This document shows positions 23,159 through 31,590 of a stretch of 64,000 nt of DNA, in pieces (positions within the stretch are counted from its first letter, which is position 1; every line of letters starts with the position of its first letter). The stretch spans positions 1 to 64,000 of the forward strand of contig CAYZMM010000003.1 in assembly GCA_964479535.1 (NCBI GenBank). Reading direction: 5' to 3'. The notes beneath the pieces are model-generated. The model had not been told where the DNA came from. It made no database searches and was given only the letters and a program-made list of their open reading frames with translations. This DNA is from S015-6 sp964479535 (GTDB taxonomy: Bacteria; Desulfobacterota; DSWW01). A program made the translations under genes and the position numbers.

Positions 23159-25546
23159 ATGGGAAAGAGGAATGCGTGGATTCGACGGTTCGACGCACTC
23201 GGATCCGGTGACGTGGCCAGCGTGGGCGGCAAGAACGCCTCGCTGGGTGAAATGATCGGCACCCTTGCCGGGCAGGGCGTTGCCGTGCCCGACGGGTTCG
23301 CCACGACGGCGGAGGCCTACCGGGCCTTCCTGGAGTCGAACGATCTCGGCGGGAAGATCCGGGATCTGCTGGGCGAGCTCGAACGCGACGAAAAGCCCCT
23401 CGCAAAGGTGGGACGGTCCATACGGCGTCTCATCACCGGCGGCGATTTCCCGGAAGAGTTCGCAGAGGAGCTGAAGGGGGCCTACGCCGACCTGTGCGAC
23501 CGGTACGACGTGGACGAGGTGGACGTGGCGGTCCGGAGCAGCGCCACGGCGGAAGATCTGCCCGAGGCGAGCTTCGCCGGGCAGCAGGAGACCTTTCTCA
23601 ACGTCTCCGGCGAGCAGGATCTCCTGGAGGCGTGCCGCAAGTGCTACGCCTCCCTCTTCACCGACCGGGCGATCAGCTACCGGGAGGAGCACGGCTTCGA
23701 CCACATGAAGGTCGCCCTCTCCGTGGGCGTTCAGAAGATGGTGCGGTCCGACCGCTCCGGCTCGGGCGTCATGTTCTCCATCGACACCGAGACCGGCTTT
23801 CCGGACGTGGTGGTCATCAACGCCGCCTGGGGCCTCGGCGAGAACGTGGTCCAGGGCACGGTGACGCCGGACGAGTACCGGGTCTTCAAGCCCCTCCTGG
23901 GCGAGGAGGGCCGGGTTCCCATCATCGAGAAGGCGCTGGGAGCCAAGGAAAAGAAGATGGTCTACGACAGGCGGGGCGGCCGGACCACGCGGAACGTGGA
24001 CACCCTCAAGCGCGAACGCAGGGCCTTCGTTCTCGAGGACGAGGAGATCCTCCGGCTGGCCGCATGGGCCCGGACCATCGAGGACCACTACGAAAAGCCG
24101 ATGGACATCGAATGGGCCAAGGACGGCGAGACCGGCGACCTGTTCGTCGTGCAGGCCCGGCCCGAGACGGTCCAGTCCCAGAAGGAAGCTGGAACCCTGA
24201 AGTCTTATCAGCTGAAGGAACGGGGCGAAAAGGTCCTCACCGGCCTGAGCATCGGCCAGGCCATCGCGAGCGGGCCGGCGTGCAATATCGCGTCGGCGGA
24301 CGACATCGACCGGTTCGAGGAGGGTTCCCTTCTGGTGACGGAGATGACCGACCCGGACTGGGTCCCCATCATGAAGAAGGCGGCCGGCATCATCACCGAC
24401 CACGGGGGCAGAACCTGCCACGCCGCCATCGTGAGCCGGGAGCTCGGCATCCCCGCCATCGTGGGCACCGGAGAGGCGACCGACGTGCTCGAGGACGGGC
24501 AGGCCTTCACCCTCTCCTGCGCCGAGGGGGACGAAGGGTACGTCTACGAAGGCGAACTGGACTTCCAGGAAGAGGAGATCGACCTCGAAGGCGTGTCCGA
24601 GACGCGCACCCGCATCATGATGAACATCGCCAGCCCCGCCGCATCGTTTCGATGGTGGAGACTGCCCTGCGAAGGGATCGGGCTGGCCCGCATGGAGTTC
24701 ATCATCAACAATGTGATCAAGATCCACCCCCTGGCGTTGATCCACTACGACGACCTGGAAGACAAGGACGCACGGAGAGAGATCCGGAGGCTCACCGCCG
24801 GTTTCGAGGACCGGACCGAATACTTCGTGGAGCACCTCGCCCGCGGCATCGCCAAGATCGCGGCCCCGCAGTTCCCGAATCCCGTCATCGTGCGCATGAG
24901 CGACTTCAAGACGAACGAGTACGCGGACCTGATCGGCGGAAGCCGGTTCGAACCGGAGGAGAGCAATCCCATGCTCGGCTTTCGAGGGGCTTCCCGCTAC
25001 TACAGCGACCGCTACCGCGAGGGCTTCGACCTGGAGTGCAGGGCGATCAAGCGGGTGCGCGATGAAATCGGTATGACCAACGTACTCGTCATGATCCCCT
25101 TCTGCAGGACCCTGGACGAGGCGGAGAAGGTGCTTCAGGTGATGGAGGAGAACGGGCTCGAGCGGGGCGAGGACGGGCTGGAAGTTTACGTGATGTGCGA
25201 GATTCCCTCCAACGTGATCCTGGCCGGAGAATTCGCGGACCATTTCGACGGATTCTCCATCGGGTCCAACGACCTGACGCAGCTCGTCCTCGGAGTGGAC
25301 CGGGACTCGGCCGACCTGTCCGACCTCTTCGACGAACGGAACGAGGCGGTGAAGCGCCAGATATCCGCCCTGATCCGGGCGGCCCACGAGAAGGACCGGA
25401 AGGTGGGGATCTGCGGGCAGGCGCCGAGCGACCACCCGGATTTCGCCGCCTTTCTGGTCCGCGAGGGGATCGACTCCATATCCCTGAACCCGGACAGCGT
25501 GATCCGCGTCAAGAAACGCGTGGCAGAGGTGGAAGGCGAAGAATAG
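23159..25546 (+). CDS. ppsA: Phosphoenolpyruvate synthase (pyruvate, water dikinase)
   Basis: This 795-residue enzyme converts pyruvate and ATP to PEP, AMP and phosphate. The N-terminal ATP-grasp half holds SVGGKNASLGEM and VAVRSSATAEDLPEASFAGQQETFLN. The phosphohistidine domain has the catalytic His in GGRTCHAAIVSRELGIPAIVG. The C-terminal PEP/pyruvate barrel contains GFRGASRYY, MIPFCRTLDEA, GSNDLTQLVLGVDRDS and GICGQAPSDHP. Length and order are canonical. A strong AAGGAGGA precedes the start. Sigma-54 control of gluconeogenic PEP synthesis inside a stress regulon is unusual. Confidence 0.95.
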   Translation: MGKRNAWIRRFDALGSGDVASVGGKNASLGEMIGTLAGQGVAVPDGFATTAEAYRAFLESNDLGGKIRDLLGELERDEKPLAKVGRSIRRLITGGDFPEEFAEELKGAYADLCDRYDVDEVDVAVRSSATAEDLPEASFAGQQETFLNVSGEQDLLEACRKCYASLFTDRAISYREEHGFDHMKVALSVGVQKMVRSDRSGSGVMFSIDTETGFPDVVVINAAWGLGENVVQGTVTPDEYRVFKPLLGEEGRVPIIEKALGAKEKKMVYDRRGGRTTRNVDTLKRERRAFVLEDEEILRLAAWARTIEDHYEKPMDIEWAKDGETGDLFVVQARPETVQSQKEAGTLKSYQLKERGEKVLTGLSIGQAIASGPACNIASADDIDRFEEGSLLVTEMTDPDWVPIMKKAAGIITDHGGRTCHAAIVSRELGIPAIVGTGEATDVLEDGQAFTLSCAEGDEGYVYEGELDFQEEEIDLEGVSETRTRIMMNIASPAASFRWWRLPCEGIGLARMEFIINNVIKIHPLALIHYDDLEDKDARREIRRLTAGFEDRTEYFVEHLARGIAKIAAPQFPNPVIVRMSDFKTNEYADLIGGSRFEPEESNPMLGFRGASRYYSDRYREGFDLECRAIKRVRDEIGMTNVLVMIPFCRTLDEAEKVLQVMEENGLERGEDGLEVYVMCEIPSNVILAGEFADHFDGFSIGSNDLTQLVLGVDRDSADLSDLFDERNEAVKRQISALIRAAHEKDRKVGICGQAPSDHPDFAAFLVREGIDSISLNPDSVIRVKKRVAEVEGEE

Positions 25547-25549
25547 AGG

Positions 25550-25597
25550 TGTGAACAACCTGCACAGGATCTCCGCCGCCTGTGCACATTTCGCATA
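25550..25597. promoter_or_regulatory. Two tandem TGTGC-N7-GCACA-type sites upstream of dnaK
   Basis: TGTGA-ACAACCT-GCACA (25550-25566) and TGTGC-ACATTTC-GCATA (25581-25597) each differ from the consensus at one position. They are spaced 31 bp (about three helical turns) apart, and the nearer one is 40 bp from the dnaK sigma-54 promoter. Confidence 0.75.
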
Positions 25598-25599
25598 GA

Positions 25600-25620
25600 G
25601 GGGACGTTGTTTCCTTTGTT
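25600..25620 (+). repeat. Half copy of the GGGGACGTTG repeat in the dnaK promoter region
   Basis: GGGGACGTTGTTTCCTTTG starts at 25600, between the activator sites and the sigma-54 promoter. It matches the half copy at 21373 for 17 bases. Confidence 0.6.
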
Positions 25621-25636
25621 GCGGAGCGCCGGAAGA

Positions 25637-25653
25637 TGGCACGGGCGTTGCTT
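25637..25653 (+). promoter_or_regulatory. Sigma-54 promoter for dnaK-grpE-dnaJ-cbpM
   Basis: TGGCACGGGCGTTGCTT is a perfect TGGCAC-N5-TTGC match, 75 bp upstream of the dnaK ATG. No sigma-32-like or CIRCE element was seen. Confidence 0.88.
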
Positions 25654-25727
25654 CATGAGGACAGACATGGCGAATGTCGGGAATCGAACCACTCACCTAT
25701 CAACGAATTTGCAGGAGGTGATCGGTC

Positions 25728-27626
25728 ATGGCCAAACCTGTAGGAATCGACCTGGGCACCACCAATTCCGTCGTCGCCGTCTGGGAACACGGCAAGGCGA
25801 CGGTCATCCAGAACGCCGAGGGCTCCCGCACCACGCCCTCCGTTGTCGCGTTCACCAAGGAGGGCGACCGCCTGGTGGGGCAGATCGCGAAACGCCAGGC
25901 CGTGATCAACCCGGACAGCACCGTCTACTCGGCCAAGCGCTTCATCGGAAGGAAGTACAACGAGGTCGACGAAGAGAGCAAGATCGTCTCGTACCGGGTG
26001 GTGGAGGGCAAAGACGCGGCCGTGCGGTTCGACATCCGGGGGAAACAGTACGCTCCGGAGGAGATCTCCGCCCAGGTGCTGAAGAAGCTCGCCGACGACG
26101 CGTCCAAGCACCTCGGGGAGAAGGTGAAGGACGTGGTCATCACCGTGCCGGCCTACTTCAACGACGCACAGCGGCAGGCCACCAAGGATGCGGGCGCCAT
26201 TGCAGGCCTGAACGTGCTTCGCATCATCAACGAGCCGACGGCGGCGTCGCTCGCCTACGGCCTCGAAAAGAAGGGAAGCGAGACGGTCCTCGTCTTTGAC
26301 TTCGGCGGCGGCACCTTCGACGTCTCCATACTCGAAGTGGGCGACGGCGTGGTCGAGGTGAAGGCGACCAACGGAGACACCCATCTCGGCGGAGACGACC
26401 TGGACAAGAGGATCGTCGACTGGCTGGCCACCGATTTCAAGAACAACTACGGCATCGATCTGCGGAATGACCAGCAGGCCCTTCAGAGGCTCTACGAAGG
26501 AGCCGAGCGGGCCAAGTGCGAGCTGTCCAGCATGGTGGAAACGAACATCAATCTCCCCTTTGTGACGGCCGATGCGAGCGGCCCGAAACACCTGGACATG
26601 AAGCTGACCCGGGCCAAGTTCGATGAGTTGACGAGCGATCTGATCAAGCGCCTCGAGGACCCCTTCAAGCAGGCGATCGCGGATGCGCAGATCTCGGAGA
26701 ACGACATCGACGAAGTGGTGCTGGTCGGTGGATCGACACGCATTCCGGCTGTGCAGAACCTGGTGAAGCGCCTGGCCGGCGGAAAGGAGCCGAACCAGAG
26801 CGTCAACCCGGACGAGGTGGTCGCCGTGGGCGCGGCCATCCAGGCGGGCGTCCTCTCGGGCGAGGTCGAGGACGTGGTGCTGCTGGACGTGACGCCCCTG
26901 TCCCTCGGCGTGGAGACGCTCGGGGGCGTGATGACGAAGCTGATCGAACGGAACACGACCATCCCGGTGCGGCGGAGCGAGATCTTCTCCACCGCCGAGG
27001 ACAACCAGCCCGCCGTGGACATTCACATCCTGCAGGGTGAACGGGAGATGGCCCGGGACAACCGGACCCTGGGGAACTTCAAGCTGGAAGGCATTCCCCC
27101 CGCCCCTCGGGGCATGGCCCAGATCGAAGTCACCTTCGACATCGACGCGAACGGGATCCTGAACGTGAGCGCCCTGGACAAGGCGACCGGCAAGGAGCAG
27201 AAGATCACGATCACCGGCTCAACCTCCCTGGAGAAGGACGAGATCGACCGGATGGTCCGGGACGCGGAGGCCCACGCGGCCGAGGACAAGGCGAAGAAGG
27301 AGAAGGCGGAGGCGAGAAACCAGGCCGACAGCCTGGCCTACCAGGTGGAAAAGCAGCTTGCAGAGCTGGGGGACAAGGTTCCGGAGCACGACAAGGCCCG
27401 CTGCGAGCAGCTCGTCTCGGATGTGCGTGAGGCCCTCAAAGAGGACGCGGACACCGGGAGGCTGCAGTCCCTGACGAGCGACCTCCAGCAGGCGGCTTAC
27501 GGCTTGAGCAGTTCGGTCTACGAGCAGGCCGCCGGCGGCCAGCGGGGCGGGGGTGAGGAAGCAGAGGCCGGCGGAGGCGGCAGCGACGAGGACGTGGTCG
27601 ATGCCGAGTACACAGAGCAGGGGTAA
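25728..27626 (+). CDS. dnaK: Hsp70 chaperone DnaK
   Basis: This 632-residue Hsp70 has GIDLGTTNSVVAVWEHGKA at the N-terminus, VVITVPAYFNDAQRQATKDAG, the phosphate-2 loop VFDFGGGTFDVSILEVGDG, and the substrate domain DVTPLSLGVETLGGVM. The C-terminus DVVDAEYTE matches the conserved DnaK tail before a final Gln-Gly. Length is normal. It leads a compact cluster (grpE, cbpA-type dnaJ, cbpM), each gene a few bases from the next. AGGAGG precedes the start. The cbpA/cbpM partners, rather than a zinc-containing DnaJ, suggest this is a specialised stress-induced Hsp70 set. Confidence 0.97.
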   Translation: MAKPVGIDLGTTNSVVAVWEHGKATVIQNAEGSRTTPSVVAFTKEGDRLVGQIAKRQAVINPDSTVYSAKRFIGRKYNEVDEESKIVSYRVVEGKDAAVRFDIRGKQYAPEEISAQVLKKLADDASKHLGEKVKDVVITVPAYFNDAQRQATKDAGAIAGLNVLRIINEPTAASLAYGLEKKGSETVLVFDFGGGTFDVSILEVGDGVVEVKATNGDTHLGGDDLDKRIVDWLATDFKNNYGIDLRNDQQALQRLYEGAERAKCELSSMVETNINLPFVTADASGPKHLDMKLTRAKFDELTSDLIKRLEDPFKQAIADAQISENDIDEVVLVGGSTRIPAVQNLVKRLAGGKEPNQSVNPDEVVAVGAAIQAGVLSGEVEDVVLLDVTPLSLGVETLGGVMTKLIERNTTIPVRRSEIFSTAEDNQPAVDIHILQGEREMARDNRTLGNFKLEGIPPAPRGMAQIEVTFDIDANGILNVSALDKATGKEQKITITGSTSLEKDEIDRMVRDAEAHAAEDKAKKEKAEARNQADSLAYQVEKQLAELGDKVPEHDKARCEQLVSDVREALKEDADTGRLQSLTSDLQQAAYGLSSSVYEQAAGGQRGGGEEAEAGGGGSDEDVVDAEYTEQG

Positions 27627-27631
27627 ACGGG

Positions 27632-28108
27632 ATGGACCAGCAAGGCCGGGAAGCGGCCGAGGACCGGTTGCGAAGCCTGGAGGAGCAGCTCGCGCAGAAG
27701 GAGGATCAGTACCTTCGAGCGCTTGCCGAACTGGACAATTATCGGAAGCGCGCCGAGCGCGAGAGGGAGGAGGTCGAGAAACGGGCGAAGAAGACCGTTC
27801 TCCTGGATGTTCTCGACGTTGCGGACACGCTGGAGCTTGCCGTCCGGCACGAGGGCAACGATTCCGCCCCCCTCCAGGAGGGGGTGCGGGCGATCCATCA
27901 GCAGCTCGTCGATATCCTCCGGAAGAACGGGGCCCGCCCTTTCGACCCGGTGGGCCGGCCCTTCGACCCGAATTACCACGAGGCGGTGGGCGTCATGGAA
28001 TCCGAGTTCTTCCCGCCCGGGGTGGTGGGCCTCGAGATCAAGAAGGGCTATCTCCTGGACGGTGAGCTTCTGAGGCCCTCCCGGGTGCACGTGGTGAAGG
28101 AGAGCTGA
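27632..28108 (+). CDS. grpE: Nucleotide exchange factor GrpE
   Basis: This 158-residue protein has the long N-terminal dimerising helix (RLRSLEEQLAQKEDQYLRALAELDNYRKRAERE) and the C-terminal beta domain ending in GYLLDGELLRPSRVHV, which matches the GrpE signature. The N-terminal tail is shorter than in E. coli GrpE. It starts 5 bp after the dnaK stop. It should release ADP from the DnaK upstream. Confidence 0.93.
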   Translation: MDQQGREAAEDRLRSLEEQLAQKEDQYLRALAELDNYRKRAEREREEVEKRAKKTVLLDVLDVADTLELAVRHEGNDSAPLQEGVRAIHQQLVDILRKNGARPFDPVGRPFDPNYHEAVGVMESEFFPPGVVGLEIKKGYLLDGELLRPSRVHVVKES

Positions 28109-28130
28109 CCGGAGCCGGAGGCGAGAAGGC

Positions 28131-29129
28131 GTGGAATTCAAGGATTACTATGCCGTCCTGGGTGTGGACCGCAGTGCGACGCAGGAGGAGATCAAGCGGG
28201 CGTACAAGAAACTGGCCCGCAAGCACCACCCGGACCTTCACAGCGGGGAAGCCAGGAAGGCGGCGGAGGACAAGTTCAAGGAACTGAACGAGGCGTACGA
28301 GGTCCTCAAGGACCCGGGGAAGCGGAAGAAGTACGATCAGCTCGGCAGCGACTGGCGGGCCGGGCAGGACTACCGTCCCCCGCCCGGGTGGGGCGGCCAG
28401 GGCTTCGGTGGGCGTCCCGGCGGTGCGCAGGAAAGCTTCTTCTGGAGTTCGGGAGGAGCCGAGGGCTTCAGCGATTTTTTCGAGAGCCTCTTCGGAGGCG
28501 GTTTCGGCGGCGGCCAGGGTGAACCGCGAAGGGGCGGGCCTTCCATGAGACAGAAGGGGGCGGACCGCGAGGCGACCCTCCGGCTGTCCCTGGAAGAGGC
28601 GTTTCACGGTGGGTCCAGAAGCATCACGCTGCAGGCTCAGGACGTGGACGCCCAGGGGAGGATCACCCCCACGGAGAGGAAATACGACGTCAAGATTCCC
28701 CCGGGGGTTCTTCCCGGACAGAGGATCCGCCTGGCCGGCCAGGGAGGGGAAGGGTTCGGAGGCGGCAGCCGGGGCGACCTCTATCTCAAAGTGGAGATCG
28801 AGCCTCATCCCCGGTTCAGACTCGAGGGCCGGGACCTGTACACCGATCTGCCCGTCGCACCCTGGGAAGCCGCTCTAGGGGGCGAAGCGCAGGTGCCGAC
28901 CCTGTCCGGCACCGTCACCCTCGCCATCCCACCCGGTTCACAGAGCGGCCGGAGGCTTCGCCTCAAGGGCAAGGGCATGCCGAATTCGAGGGGCACCCCG
29001 GGAAACCTCCATGCAGTGATCCAGATCAAGGTCCCGAAGCGGCTCACCGAGGAGGAGCGGAAGGCCTTTCAGGAACTCGGCGAGATCTCCTCCTTCGATC
29101 CGAGGGCTGAAAGGAGAAATGTCTCATGA
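28131..29129 (+). CDS. cbpA: CbpA-type DnaJ co-chaperone (no zinc finger)
   Basis: This 332-residue Hsp40 has an N-terminal J domain (DYYAVLGVDRSATQEEIKRAYKKLARKHHPDLH) with the HPD motif. It also has a G/F-rich linker (about residues 80-135: GWGGQGFGGRPGG, FGGGFGGGQG) and two C-terminal beta domains (KIPPGVLPGQRIRLAGQGGEG; PPGSQSGRRLRLKGKGMPN). The CxxCxGxG zinc repeats of classical DnaJ are absent, so it is class II (CbpA). The start is GTG at 28131 after GCGAGAAGG. It overlaps the next gene by 4 bp (ATGA), and that gene encodes the matching modulator. Confidence 0.93.
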   Translation: MEFKDYYAVLGVDRSATQEEIKRAYKKLARKHHPDLHSGEARKAAEDKFKELNEAYEVLKDPGKRKKYDQLGSDWRAGQDYRPPPGWGGQGFGGRPGGAQESFFWSSGGAEGFSDFFESLFGGGFGGGQGEPRRGGPSMRQKGADREATLRLSLEEAFHGGSRSITLQAQDVDAQGRITPTERKYDVKIPPGVLPGQRIRLAGQGGEGFGGGSRGDLYLKVEIEPHPRFRLEGRDLYTDLPVAPWEAALGGEAQVPTLSGTVTLAIPPGSQSGRRLRLKGKGMPNSRGTPGNLHAVIQIKVPKRLTEEERKAFQELGEISSFDPRAERRNVS

Positions 29130-29464
29130 CCAGGAAGAGATTTCTCCCCGTACCGGCCGACACCCTTGCCGGAACGTCCGTCTTTCTGAAACGAAGGGAC
29201 ATCGTCTGTCTCTGCGGGGTGCACCCGGATCTCGTCGAACGCCTGGAAAGGCTCGGCCTCATCGAACCGGTGCACCGGGACGCCCGTGACAACGAACCGG
29301 TCTTTCACAGGGAAGCCGTCCCCCTCATCGAGAAGGCCCTGCGGCTGCGCAAGGAACTCGGGATCAACTACGCCGGGGTGGGGGTGGTCCTGGAACTGCT
29401 CTCCCGGATCGAACAACTCGAGGCCCGCATCCGTGACCTCGAGACAGGGGACGTTGTTGAATAG
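29126..29464 (+). CDS. cbpM: Chaperone modulator CbpM-like (MerR-type HTH) protein
   Basis: This 112-residue protein resembles CbpM, which binds the J domain of CbpA and inhibits it. It has a MerR-like helical region (DIVCLCGVHPDLVERLERLGLIEP, HREAVPLIEKALRLRKELGINYAGVGVVLEL) followed by a short coiled coil. Overlap with cbpA indicates coupling. The last codons (ETGDVVE-stop) are encoded by the palindromic repeat at 29447-29507, so the native C-terminus was probably replaced or trimmed when the repeat arrived. Confidence 0.85.
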   Translation: MTRKRFLPVPADTLAGTSVFLKRRDIVCLCGVHPDLVERLERLGLIEPVHRDARDNEPVFHREAVPLIEKALRLRKELGINYAGVGVVLELLSRIEQLEARIRDLETGDVVE

Positions 29465-29507
29465 ATTGACTTCTCGACGAGAAGTCAATCTATTCAACAA
29501 CGTCCCC
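29447..29507. repeat. Perfect 61-bp palindrome, complete copy of the GGGGACGTTG repeat
   Basis: Two 30-base arms (29447-29476 and 29478-29507) are exact reverse complements around a single A at 29477. The arms begin GGGGACGTTGTTGAATAGAT. It provides the cbpM stop codon (29462-29464) and sits between the convergent cbpM and 29515 genes, where the RNA hairpin could terminate transcription from both sides. Its form resembles REP elements mobilised by IS200-like (RAYT) transposases, but no transposase gene is present in the window. Confidence 0.9.
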
Positions 29508-29514
29508 TACGTTT

Positions 29515-30042
29515 TTACGGTTCTTTCTTGGAGGTGGCCGGGAACTTGAAGGAGCCGACGCGCTTCTCGAAGTCCTGCGGGGCTTCCCACTCGAAATACG
29601 GCTTCTTCTCGCTCGACTCATCCAGGATCTGCTCCCCATGCTCCTCCGCAAAAGCCTTTCTCAGGTCCTGCAGGGACCTGCCGAGAAGATAGATCCTTCG
29701 TCCCTCCGATGCGTACTCGAGGTACTTCAGGTCGAGATCCGCGCAGAAAGCGCGGATCTCGACCTCCAGCATGGAAGCGTATTCCTTCCCGGTCTCCAGG
29801 TCGCTGTCCCTCTCCCAGACCTTCAGGTCCTCCAGCTGGGGCGCGTATTCGATCCGCTCCACGGTCCCCCGCACGATCTGCGCAATGCATTCGTGCAGGG
29901 TTCCCAGGTCGAAGAAGAACAGATCTCGGCTCGTCTTCGCCATGGAGTAGACCAGGGGGTGCACCTCCTCTCCGGAAGGCACGCCCTCCAGGTCCCCGAG
30001 CGTCAACTTCTCCAGTTCTTGCCTCTCCTTTTCATCCTCCAT
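29515..30042 (-). CDS. Hypothetical cytoplasmic protein
   Basis: This 175-residue acidic protein has no signal peptide, transmembrane segment or cysteine motif. It looks alpha/beta (HPLVYSMAKTSRDLFFFDLGTLHECIAQIVRGTVERIEYAP, EYASMLEVEIRAFCADLDLKYLEYASEGRRIYLLGRS). A good AGGAGGA precedes the ATG. It is the last gene of the Yip1/PRPP synthetase/PEBP operon. I do not recognise a family. Confidence 0.75.
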   Translation of the reverse strand: MEDEKERQELEKLTLGDLEGVPSGEEVHPLVYSMAKTSRDLFFFDLGTLHECIAQIVRGTVERIEYAPQLEDLKVWERDSDLETGKEYASMLEVEIRAFCADLDLKYLEYASEGRRIYLLGRSLQDLRKAFAEEHGEQILDESSEKKPYFEWEAPQDFEKRVGSFKFPATSKKEP

Positions 30043-30075
30043 CGCTTCGTCCTCCTCCCTGTCGTGTCCTCCCGC

Positions 30076-30528
30076 TCACGAGCGGGCGTAACGACCCATC
30101 AGAACCGCCGTGTCGAGAACGTGACCGCTCATGGCCCCCTCCACGTCGAGCTTGGTCGATTTCTCGGGAAGGTCCAGCTCGCAGTCCAGGGCGTAGAGCT
30201 TGAAGAAGTACCGGTGCTCGCCGTCCGGAGGACACGGGCCGAAGTAGTCCGTGTTGTCGCCCGTGCCGATGCCGTGCCTGCCCGGCGGCTCCTGGCCTTG
30301 CGCAATCTCCGTGTGATCGGGGGGAATGTTGAACACCACCCAGTGGTCCCACATCCCGTCCTTGCGAATGTCCTTCGGCACGTCCGGGTCGTCCATGATC
30401 AGAACCAGGCTCTTCGCGTCGGACGGAACCTCGGAGATCGAAAGCGGCGGGTTCACGTTCTCGCCGTCACAGGTGTGCGCTGAGGGAATCTTGCCTTCGT
30501 AATCGAACGCGGGGCTCGTCAGTTTCAT
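30076..30528 (-). CDS. YbhB/YbcL family (PEBP/Raf kinase inhibitor-like) protein
   Basis: This 150-residue protein begins MKLTSPAF and contains IPSAHTCDGENVNPPLSI and SLVLIMDDPDVP (the ligand-pocket DDPD), followed by WVVFNIPP and YFFKLYALD, all diagnostic of bacterial PEBP. The bacterial proteins bind anionic ligands; a physiological role is not established. It is 33 bp upstream of the hypothetical gene and 54 bp downstream of the PRPP synthetase gene. Confidence 0.93.
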   Translation of the reverse strand: MKLTSPAFDYEGKIPSAHTCDGENVNPPLSISEVPSDAKSLVLIMDDPDVPKDIRKDGMWDHWVVFNIPPDHTEIAQGQEPPGRHGIGTGDNTDYFGPCPPDGEHRYFFKLYALDCELDLPEKSTKLDVEGAMSGHVLDTAVLMGRYARS

Positions 30529-30582
30529 TCTCCACTCCTTTCTTCTGTGATTGCCTTGAAAAACTCCTTCGCCAGGCCTACG

Positions 30583-31500
30583 CTACGGTTTTCCTGCGTG
30601 CATCCGGGCAACCGCCTCGGCCAGAATCTTGTCCAGGCCCACCGTCTTCGGGGAAATTCTCGCGTTCGAGCGGGCCTTGCCGCCCAGGCTGTCCGTCACC
30701 GTGATGCTCCGGACGGGAAGGGCCGCGAACCGCTCCAGCGCATCCTCGACGAAGAGCCCATGGGAGGCCACGACACTCACCTCCGGTTCGCATTCTTTCT
30801 CCAGCAGGGCTTCGATGGCCGAGGCGGTCGTACCGCCCGTGGAGATCATGTCGTCCACGACCACGGGCGACCTCCCCCGCACCTCGCCGCTCACGTTTCG
30901 AACACTCGTCTCCCTGCCGCTCAAACGCTCCTTGTGCACGTACGCCACCGGCAGGTCGAGAAGGCCCGCATAGGCCTGGGCGAGCTTTGCAGCGCCCAGG
31001 TCGGGCGCAACCAGGACCGCATCCCCGGGAAGCGAAGGCCCGATGGACTCGGCCAGCAAGGGAACAGCGGAGAGGTGTTCCACCGGAATGGTGAAGAAGC
31101 CCTCCACCGCCGGATCGTGAAGATCCACCACGGCCAGGCGATCCAGTCGGGCGCCCAGGAGATCCGCCACGAGCCGGGCCCCCACCGCTTCCGTTCCCTT
31201 CACTCGACGATCCTGCCGCGCGTAGCCGAAATAGGGGACCACGGCCGTCAACCGCTCCGCCCCGACCCTCCGGCAGGCGTCCGCCATGAGCAACAACTCC
31301 AGCAGATTCTTCTCCACGGGGGGGCCGGTCGGCTGGAGCAGGTAGACGTCCCTTCCCTTCACGTCCTCCCGGATCTCCACCTGGCACTCCCCGTCCGGGA
31401 AGTCCTCGACCAGGCACTCTCCGAGAGGTGTCCCCAGTCGTGAGGCGACCCCTTCGGCCAGTCCGGGGTTCGCCCGCCCGCTCAGGATCTTGAGATTCAT
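30583..31500 (-). CDS. Ribose-phosphate pyrophosphokinase-like (PRPP synthetase)
   Basis: This 305-residue protein has the tandem type I PRT folds of PRPP synthetases. It shows the ATP loop GECQVEIREDVKGRDVYLLQPTG, the PYFGYARQDRR segment, a divalent-metal segment DLHDPAVEGFF, and the PRPP loop VVVDDMISTGGTT. The usual DMIDTxGT carries Ser in place of the Asp, and the RxQ loop region is atypical, so this is a divergent paralogue. A housekeeping prs probably exists elsewhere. Co-expression with a Yip1 membrane protein and PEBP under sigma-54 is unusual. Confidence 0.85.
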   Translation of the reverse strand: MNLKILSGRANPGLAEGVASRLGTPLGECLVEDFPDGECQVEIREDVKGRDVYLLQPTGPPVEKNLLELLLMADACRRVGAERLTAVVPYFGYARQDRRVKGTEAVGARLVADLLGARLDRLAVVDLHDPAVEGFFTIPVEHLSAVPLLAESIGPSLPGDAVLVAPDLGAAKLAQAYAGLLDLPVAYVHKERLSGRETSVRNVSGEVRGRSPVVVDDMISTGGTTASAIEALLEKECEPEVSVVASHGLFVEDALERFAALPVRSITVTDSLGGKARSNARISPKTVGLDKILAEAVARMHAGKP

Positions 31501-31590
31501 GTTCCGTCGCTCCTTCGGACCCCCATCATCCATTTGGATGACCCCGGAGGGTCTCGGTATTCAAAGCCGGCATCTCCGGAGGCGGGCCGC

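Noticed and set aside
22100..25696. A 1198-codon minus-strand open frame
   Set aside because: It covers the lipoamide-dehydrogenase-like and ppsA genes antisense or out of frame. It arises from high GC and low stop density, with no domain signal of its own.
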